Shown: piece after piece, positions 56,435 to 64,000 of the stretch
Numbering within the stretch: the stretch's first letter is position 1
Layout of the letters: the number at the start of each line of letters is the position of its first letter
NCBI GenBank assembly: GCA_030267565.1
Contig: BRXU01000017.1
Coordinates: 2,202,501 to 2,266,500 of the forward strand
Direction of reading: 5' to 3'
Length of the DNA: 64,000 nucleotides
Source: Pleodorina starrii
Lineage: Eukaryota; Chlorophyta; Chlorophyceae; Chlamydomonadales; Volvocaceae
Notes under the pieces: generated by a model
The model's input: the letters and a program-made list of their open reading frames with translations, nothing else
Databases searched by the model: none
What the model was told of the DNA's origin: nothing
Program-made: the position numbers and the translations under genes

Positions 56435-56435
56435 C

Positions 56436-56585
56436 GAAGCGTCCCTACGCGAATCCCAACCACTTTCCGAAGCAGTCGACGAGTATGAGCGCAACAACAG
56501 CACCAACAGCAAGCGCAGAAGCCCCCATGCGTGCAGCCGCGGCCTTCCGCCCCCGACCCGGCCCACCCGGCAGTCCGCACCGTGA
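56436..56585 (+). pseudogene. Chromodomain reading frame, right part
   Basis: From the second copy of CGAAG the frame runs 49 codons to TGA (56583-56585). It begins Glu-Ala-Ser-Leu-Arg and includes an acidic helix (SEAVDEYER) that matches the end of a chromodomain. It is the partner of 39742-39985. Confidence 0.55.
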
Positions 56586-57122
56586 ACGACCTGCTGCGGC
56601 TGGATGAGCCACATGTCCACCCCACCCCACGACGATGAGATATGCAAAATTTAGACCCGCCGCCGCCGCCGCTGCCGCCGGTACCGCCGCTGCTGCCGCC
56701 GCTGCTGCCTTCGCCTTCACCATATATGCATCGCCATCGCCATCGCCATCGCCATCGCCGGATGCTCGGATTGTTGCTGTCGCTGCGGGCACTTCTCTAA
56801 TCGGCAGTTCTGACTGCCCCCATGCAGTCGGACATTTCTAAAGCTGCTGCAGCCGCCTTCACATTTTGCTCCACGGTGATACGCGCCGTGATCCCAGCAT
56901 ATCTGCGACTGCTGTTGCATACCAATGCCGTTGCCGAAGCCGAAACCGTTAACGCAGCCGTTGCCGATGCCGTTACAGAAAGGTACAAGACGATTCACCT
57001 CAAACGCTCCCAATACCAATCGCCGCTACTGCCACAGGTGTGCCGCCTGCAGCAGCATTTCTTGCTGTGCTTGTTGCTGCGCCACCCTCCTTGAACCTCA
57101 CCGTGGCACCACATCAGCCACC
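56586..57122. other. Ala/(SP)-rich low-complexity region, no gene supported
   Basis: Plus-strand frames (56635-56841 and 56822-57094) contain poly-Ala, a short (SP)5 and AVAEAETVNAAVADAV, resembling the Ala-rich modules of the 2.4-8.2 kb gene. No splice-consistent model could be built. Confidence 0.3.
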
Positions 57123-58551
57123 TTACTCGTCTTTTTCCTCTTCCTCAGCATCCCGATACGATTCCCCTTGGCGTGCCTGGATACGTTGCCTGTTATCCAA
57201 GCTAACCCACAGCCCTGCCTCTTCCAAGCGGCGCTCAAAGGCAACTGCTACTGGAGATGCGAGCTTGCACCTCTGCTGTACCCCGCAACGAAGAGAAAGG
57301 TCTTGGTATCGACGCACTCGGCTCAAGGCGGTATACAGTTGCCCATATGCAAACACATCCTCCACATCAACTACAGCTTTCTCCAGAGTTACGCCCTGAG
57401 CCTTATGGACAGTCAAGGCATAGCTAACCAAAAGAGGTAACTGAAACCTGCAAGCCAGCCTATCTGATGTGTTTATTTCCAATACATCAAACCGATGCGG
57501 CATTACGGTGCACACCTTCTTGTGCCCTCCTACCTGAAACTCAACAATAGGCCAGCGTAATGACGGCTGCACCTTCGGAAACTGACTTGCCGCCTCCTCG
57601 CCAGTCAAGCCCGGCCCAAGATCTTTCGACTGCCGCAACTCTTCAAGAGCAACGTCACGTTCAAGGGGTGACGAAGGCGCAGCAACAAACCCCAGTACCG
57701 TGCCCTTGGTTCCATTGACAATGCCACTCTCCACGTCCAGGTTCGCACAAGCAATCACCTGCATTTATTGGCAGCATAGCATACATGGCATAGCCCGGGT
57801 TGTGACAACTGGCAGAAAGCTGGTTCCATGGCGTCGGCCTTTAGGCAAAACAACCATATGTTGACCCCACCACTCCAAGACATGTGCCCCACCTACAGAG
57901 GTTATACGCTTACATTCTCGGTTTCCTCCCTGCTGATATTCACCCACAAAGATGGTACGCCAGAATTTCCTATTTCGCTGTGCTTCACAACACATACACT
58001 GCATGAAGTTTACTTCTACACAACACCCATCATGGACAGCCGTCACGTTTCAATAGCACTTTCTCCAGACTTACCTCTGCCCCTTCGCACAGCTCCAGGA
58101 AAGGAGTAGCCACAATTGATGAGAAGAGATGCTTCCGCCTGCCCTCTGCATCAACTTCACAGGGTGCAACGCCTTCGTACATGTCATCATCCTCATCTTG
58201 CTGCGTGGTATCGGCCAAGGTGCAAATCCGCTCCTGCAGTCGATAGTGGGAGTCATGGCAGGTTCATTCCACACTGTCAGTACAAAGGCAGCACAGACCA
58301 TTGACACTTATCATGCACCTTTACCTACGGCTCAGCACAATCCAACCCCAACGCGCGTGTTTTGTTGCTGACACCATGCAGTAGTCCGGATGCTTCTTGC
58401 ACACATTCCAGCAGTACCCCTAAAACAGGCATGCAGGTGTTCTTACCTGGTGAGTGCGCTGATTCACATCCACCCCAGCATACTTGATCACTCCAGATGC
58501 ATCGGCTTCATGTCCGTGATTCCTCTTGGACTGTGCAGCAACCCGCGCCAT
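57123..58551 (-). CDS. PIF1-like helicase C-terminal module (no P-loop)
   Basis: Three-exon model: 58551-58447, 58233-58075, 57758-57123. 900 nt, 299 aa, phases consistent. The 3' exon matches the C-terminal part of PIF1-family helicases: GAE-VIACANLDVESGIVNGTKG (family GAQVMLLxNLD...LVNG), RFQLPLLVSYALTVHKAQGV, VEDVFAYGQLYTALSRVR (motif VI). The Walker A/B half is absent from the model, and I saw no GxGKT motif on this strand nearby. The first exon overlaps the 3' end of the recombinase gene by 44 nt in another frame. It is either a truncated remnant, a separate DNA-binding subunit, or the 3' end of a gene whose 5' exons I missed. Confidence 0.6.
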
Positions 58552-61500
58552 CACGTGCGAAGAGGCATCCGATCTCCAATGCACGCACTGCATCATATAC
58601 ATCCTTGTTGCTACACGGCCGGCTGGTGCGTATCCCACCACTGGGTACCCGTGCCGCATCCAAGAACAGCCGTAACTGGGCTGTGTATGTCGAGTATGCT
58701 GTCCGCAAAATGGCCTCCCGTGCGGCCCCTTCTTCCTTGTACACACGCACAGTGCTGGTTTCCCCATTACGCTGGCATGCCGCCACCAGTATGCACCGCG
58801 GCGAACGAAATCGATTTACGGGGTTCGAATCCACATCAGCCATACCCGCATTCATCATTTTAGATACTAACACATTCATGCGCCCACGCCAACCAGCCAC
58901 CATTTCTGAATGCCAAACTACGAAGCGCAAACGCAACGGTCGATGACTGGCCCCACATCGAAAAGCCGCCTTTGGGAATACATCACCACCGAGGTAACTT
59001 TGCAGGCGTGCTTCCCATTCCTTTGTCGACGGCTGCCGTCCCAATCCAAGAGTGAACCCACAGATGAAAGTATCCAACACCGGTTGTATATAAATCCTTG
59101 ATAACGTACGTACACCAGTGACCGCTTGCCAGCCGCCCCATCTGGCAATAGCGGTCAGAACCGTCTCACTGAGGCCCCTGCCTTGCTGGCGCAAAATCTC
59201 CACCGTCGCAGCTCGAGTGACACACCCCCGCCGATGCGCAGAGTATCCGCGTGGCTGACTGCCAAAGCGTGACAGTAGTGTACGGGTGTACCGGCTAAGA
59301 ATATTTGTGTCTACCGGTAACGCATCAATCCACCAATCATGTCCACACTCACAGAACGCAAAGTATTCCCCAACGTTTTCACGATACTGCAGTACATCAC
59401 CATCCTGCAGTTTGCATCGCACGGGATCCTGCATAGGATCAGGGTCCACAAATAACCCACGCATAACAAACAGGCGATACAGCCAATGGCTGCATCCGCG
59501 CATCAAGAAGTCCGTATCGTCTTCCTGCCAATCGCTATAGGTTTCACTAGCCATCCGGGGACCCACCTCATCCATAAACTTTTCATCCTGAAATGTAACC
59601 TCAACTGCGGGCACCAGCAAGTCCTTCAGACATGCTTGCACTTTAAGTTGCATACGCTGTACACGGAACTTGATGTCACACACACGAATCCCAGCTACTG
59701 TTCGCGCCCGTCGCCCTCCTAAAGTTACACCCATATTAAACGAAGCGATCATGCTCACATCCTCAATACTCTCCGCATCTATGTAACGAAACATGTTGCG
59801 AGCTTCCAGCATTGTAATACCTGGCACTTGCTTGACACGCATGCCATACTGACGCTGCAACAAGCGCATCATACGACGATGGTGAGCACTGTAAGTCACA
59901 CGGGGGTCCTTCATGTTCTCATCACCCGCTTTCGTGCGGTGTGCAAGCAAAGCAAGCCCAACCTCACAGACATTCCCTACTAAGCTTCTAAAACGCTTGT
60001 ACGACCGCACCAACGGCCGTGCATTTGCTAAAAACAACAGCCAAGCATGCCTGTCGGCTGGAGGCCATGGTACGTCTTCCAAAGCTTCCGCTTCTTCATG
60101 CACAATGCTCACGTACACACGCCAGTCCCGCTTCTTTGTGTCAACCCCCTTGGCAGTGTTTGCAGCGAACATTCCTTCGATCCAGGCACAGAACCGCTTG
60201 CCTGCCTCAGGAACAAGCCTGGATGTTGCAATTTTGTCCAAGTCTGCCTCCTGCCTCACTGCCTCAACAACACCTTCAGCAACATCCTCCCACCGCTCAA
60301 TCTCAGCCTTCTTCCACTCACCAATAATACTGTCAGGGGTGTCGTCCGCGCAATCATCGTCCGCATCATCATCCGCGTTGTCATCGGCACCGGGGCGACC
60401 ATCACATTCTGCTCCAGATGCCTCAGCTCCAGCCACATCGTCCTCAACACTCCTCACTGCCGCCACTGCAGCCGATGCAGCAGCTCGTGTGGCTCTGGTG
60501 CCTGGAGGGATACGAACGATTGGAATTATTATGCTTATATTCGGCAGTCACATACGAGTAGGCGCCCATGAACGTGGGATATTACTTACGATGAGCTCGT
60601 GTGAAAACCATCGGCATCCAAACCGCTGTTTTGCATCCCAACGCTGCATGGTGAAAACACGCACTTGACAGATATGCGCTGCTAGAGCCCACACACACAC
60701 TACACCCTGGACAACCAAAAATATTTACCTCGAGCATTACGGACGTGAGGGCTCTTGCTATACACTCCATCGTCGTCACTGTCAGCTTCGTCCGTGTCAC
60801 TGTCACCAGTCGACATTGCTGGCAGCAAGGACTGCGCTGCACGCAAAGCAGGCAATCGCTGCGCCACCGTGGCGCCATGCTCGCCGCGACCAGTGGCAAG
60901 AGGCACTGTCCCGGCTGGTGCAGTCTGCTGACCGCTGCAGCCTTGACCAGATTGTGCACCGCCTTCCGAATTGGGGAACACACGGCCAGCTGTTGTACCG
61001 CCCAGCTGTCGAGCATGCCCGTGAAGGGTGTCACCACGCCGTTGCAGCTGACGCATGGCGGTAGCCGCCTGGTGAGCAGCTGCAAGCGCATCGTCAGCTG
61101 CTGCGCTAGCGGCCGCCAGGCTCCCCATGTCAAAGTGCAGGGGATCCTTCGCAAGCCGGACAGCTGCAGCTTCCGACAGCTGCAGGGCCCGGCGGGCCTG
61201 GGCCTGAACGATCTCTATACGCTGCCGTACCGCCGAGGCAGCCTCCTGCTCCAAGGTGTCACAAGCACGGTTCCGCTTAGACCTGGTCAATGCAACAGCG
61301 TCGCTGGGACCGCCCGTCGCCTGCACAGCTGCTCGGCTCCCGCCTGCAGCTGCCGCACTTGCTGCACGGGCTGCTGCAACTGCATTGCTGGCACCCTGGA
61401 AGGCGTCTGGATCCAGGTCTGCCAGCACAGCGTAAGGCGATCTGGTAAGTTGGAAGTCCGATGAGGATCCCATCCTTGCCGGCATGCCGGCGGTGCCAGG

Positions 61501-61878
61501 GTCTGCAGGGCCACCGTTGCCACGCCTTGCCTCCTCGTTGATGTCTCGCATCAGCTGCCTGCCAATACTGCGGTTCTCACCTACAAAACAAGGGAAATCA
61601 TTGCCGTTATCAATCACATTCCGTCCAGTATGTACCACGTTTACATCTGCCTTTTTCGAGACCTCTGCATTTGCTTCTGCCTCACGGCAACACAGGCAAT
61701 ATACTAGAATAATTGATGTCCTGAACGCCATTCACTACCTGCAGGTGTTTCATAACAGTGCGATACAGCAAAAACATCACCTAGACCACACCCTCCACTT
61801 ACCCAGCAAGTTCTCGACGACAGCCACCTCCCTGACAGACAGCAGTGGTGGCCGGGCGACTGGCTTCTGCGGCTCCAT
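58508..61878 (-). CDS. 991-aa protein with tyrosine-recombinase-like C-terminal half
   Basis: Exons 61878-61803, 61580-60729, 60643-60590, 60501-58508. 2976 nt, phases consistent. The N-terminal ~340 residues are Ala-rich with an acidic Asp-Ser stretch. An acidic Asp/Ala segment precedes an alpha-helical core domain. Recombinase-like features: a candidate first Arg in TLGGRRARTVAGIRVCDI (about residue 589), YSAHRRGCVTRAA (about 750), ARWGGWQ (about 785) and the putative nucleophile Tyr in LSRIYI (about 798). The HxxR box is atypical (His adjacent to Arg-Arg), so the assignment rests on the overall R...HRRG...GGW...Y pattern. The start MEPQKPVARPP lies just after a possible AG acceptor, so an upstream exon may exist. 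Probably the integrase of a mobile element (compare Crypton/DIRS-type recombinases). Confidence 0.6.
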
Positions 61879-62106
61879 AGTGCCTGTGAAAGCAAGGAAC
61901 GACCAGCGAAATTTCCAATTATGAACGCTGACGTTTACATGAAGTCATGCCCTAAGCAGTTAATATTAAACAAGGTTACATGAAAGCAGAACCCCAACGA
62001 AAGGTGCACGCCACAACTGACTGCCGGGTCACACCTATCGTGCGTGTCCCCCCATCATACCAGCAGCGAAAATGCGCACTACAACCAAACCTTGCTGTGC
62101 TACTAC

Positions 62107-63332
62107 CTAGACTTGGCAACCCTTCCCTGACCTTGCCACCACTGCAACCCTCTTACTGGTGGGCTGCCGTGCAGGCGTGATGGCTGTCACCGGCGATCCA
62201 TCGTGGCGCGGAATCATGTCTGGCACAGCCGAGCTTGGTAGCTTCACGACGGCTGGCACATACGCTCCGGAAAAGATTTGCACGTGTGCCACGTCGTACA
62301 TCAGCTCCAGATGGGTGCCATCCAAGAGAACCGCGTTGCAGTGCCCGCCACGGTTGAAGACGACAATGGTTTTCAATGGATTGAGCGCCAGAGCATGCTG
62401 CTCAGCAACCCGCATGCTGCTGGCATCGCCGCGTGAATCTCCAGGTACAATGGGTGATGCGGCTGACCGCCATCGGGCTGCCGCGGTCTGCAATGAAGCA
62501 CGCTCCGCGCCTGACAGCCACACTTCTGCCTGCAGCCCAGCTCCCATGATCCCGTCCTCAGACCCCGACGCCAGTAACGACACGACGGACATCTCCTCCT
62601 GAAGAAGCAAGCTCAGCAGCACACGCAGGACGTCCATGTCCAAGAAGTCCGACCCGTCAGCTGCGCCACCTGGCCGGTGGGCTCCCAGAGTGGCCAGCCC
62701 GCGAGCCATGAGGTCCACATCCTGGCGAGCGCGCTCCAAATTCTCGTCCAGTTTGCCACCAGCGGCAGCAACATTGCTGTCATACAGCTGCTTAAAGGGC
62801 TTGTAGGAGCTGTCCAACATCGAGTACAGGTCTTCCCGTGCAGATACGCCGTTATCACGCGCTGCCTGCTCCAAAATGTTGAGAAGCCCCTGCATGACAG
62901 TACCACGAAGGCGATTGATCCTCACTTTCCGCCCAACAGACAGTGGCACAGGTCTTCTATTTGTAACGCACAACAAATCTCCCTCGCCAACTAACATGAA
63001 ACCACGGTCACACAAGCGCCTCGCCACGTACTCTTCCCAGGCATACGTTTCCTGAAGGATATTGTTGATAAAACGTTACATGCCTACAACCCAAACCGCC
63101 ACCGTACCTGTAACGATGCTCCGCGCCCAGCATCCGACGCACGTTGGCTCACGGCCGCAAGGCACGCTGAAAGCCAAACGCACATGTGCGCCTTCGGACT
63201 CGGATCCGCGATGTGCATGGCCCCATGACCATCCAGCAATGCCAGCTTGAACGCGTTGATACCCTTCCCTGCCGATGTCGTGGACATGCCGCGCGCGGCT
63301 AGCACAGCCGCATCGCGTGCAGCATCAAGAGC
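62107..63332 (-). CDS. Cysteine-protease-like protein (OTU-like?), 5' incomplete
   Basis: Two exons, 63332-63108 and 63051-62107, phase 0 join. The first encodes ALDAARDAAVLAARGMSTTS, then DPSPKAHMCVWLSACLAAV. The second reads ETYAWEEYVARRLCDRGFML, a helical middle, then VVFNRGGHCNAVLLDGTHLE and a stop (a donor at GCA-AG|GTCAGG is an alternative end). The Cys in HMCVWLSACL and the His in GGHCNAVLLDG occupy the order expected for OTU/C48-type cysteine proteases, but similarity is weak and the fold is inferred. The upstream exon was not found. Co-oriented with the recombinase and helicase genes, 229 bp upstream of the former. Confidence 0.42.
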
Positions 63333-64000
63333 CTGCTCAACACACAAAAATAACATGATTTTAAATTTCAAGGTAAACATTACCAATGGCGAAGGCGTAA
63401 TTGTCACCGCATTCATTTGCAGAGCAACAGAGCATACAGGGCCCCTACCAAAACATACAAAAGCCCCTTCAAACACAACAACGCACACAAGAGCTGATCT
63501 TTAATCCGGTATGGTCCCTTGCAAGGTGGCTGGGTACAAGCAGGTGGCAGTCACGAATGAGTGACCCACTTGCCGGCTGGCCTAGGAACATGGGAATCTA
63601 GGAAATACACCTTGAATCGCTGCGGTTATTTGTTAAACTTGAAACGCTTATTCCACGTATTTAAAACATCTTATTAACGCACGGAAATATGCCAGTTTGC
63701 AGCCCGTACCATTGCACTGCATAGCTGATTTGGTAACCTCTTTAGCTCCAAAGTGTTGTAACATTGCCTACGCGATTATAAGATGTTGTCAGCCATGGTA
63801 GTTAGCTGGGAACTGCGATACTAAGGAACTGAGATTTGCCCAGCTCAGCACTTAGCCGCGGTTGCAAGGAATAGAGCTACGAGATATCAAGCAAGGGCGG
63901 AGTATTTCGAAATTCTAAGAAGCCATGATTAAGACGATTTACGGTTGGTCACTGGACAACGACCAACGAATGCCCCTTGGGTCACACGTCCGCAACCCCT
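63333..64000. other. Upstream of the protease-like gene, no exon identified
   Basis: AT-richer than the genes. It probably contains the first intron and 5' end of the protease-like gene. No TIR or target duplication marking an element boundary was recognised before the window ends. Confidence 0.3.

Noticed and set aside
56717..57019. Minus-strand ORF with Met-Ala repeats
   Set aside because: Shadow of Ala/Ser-Pro-rich repeat DNA; no splice-consistent neighbours.

Overview
The window looks like nuclear DNA of a volvocine green alga (Chlamydomonas/Volvox relatives). The signs are GC-rich coding with intron-dense genes, C-rich GT-AG introns, TGTAA-type poly(A) signals, a (Ser-Pro)n hydroxyproline-rich secreted protein, the plastid protein LTD, and Chlamydomonas-style retroelements. 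No tools were run. Exon joins were made by eye and checked by phase arithmetic and remembered family consensus. Most of the exon models below close in frame.

Layout. 2.4-8.2 kb (+): a nine-exon secreted Ala-rich/(SP)n protein. 10.5-19.5 kb (-): an 18-exon exocyst subunit SEC10, convergent with it across a minisatellite. 21.1-22.4 kb: a TIR-flanked decayed DNA element. 23.1-23.7 kb (+): LTD. 25.2-27.0 kb (-): a six-exon FAM136A-type protein, head-to-head with a ten-exon NADPH diflavin reductase (TAH18/NDOR1/ATR3, 27.2-33.7 kb, +). The reductase carries a tRNA-Pro(CGG) inside one intron. 33.8-34.3 kb: an inverted partial copy of exons 5-6 of the first gene. 34.3-39.3 kb: repeat-rich, ending in a foldback element and a partial PAN-domain/(SP)n exon.

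40.0-56.4 kb is a nest of three retroelements. A Ty3/gypsy chromovirus-type element (minus strand) has 282-bp LTRs that look identical and a 5-bp target duplication (CGAAG). It sits inside an older chromodomain reading frame. One LINE (40113-45155) is inserted in its 3' LTR and a second LINE (45884-51038) in its integrase region, with 7-bp and 9-bp target duplications. Removing the LINEs gives two LTRs of exactly 282 bp and an integrase frame continuous across the second site. In all three elements the downstream frame (pol or endonuclease-RT) is in the same frame as the upstream one (gag or ORF1) and is separated from it by a single UAG followed by G. In both LINEs there is also no AUG that could start a complete endonuclease. 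This points to stop-codon readthrough and is the most striking observation here.

57.1-63.4 kb (-): a co-oriented, intron-containing set that looks mobile. It comprises a cysteine-protease-like protein, a 991-aa protein with a tyrosine-recombinase-like C-terminal half, and a PIF1-helicase C-terminal module without a P-loop. I could not assign this combination to a known element class.
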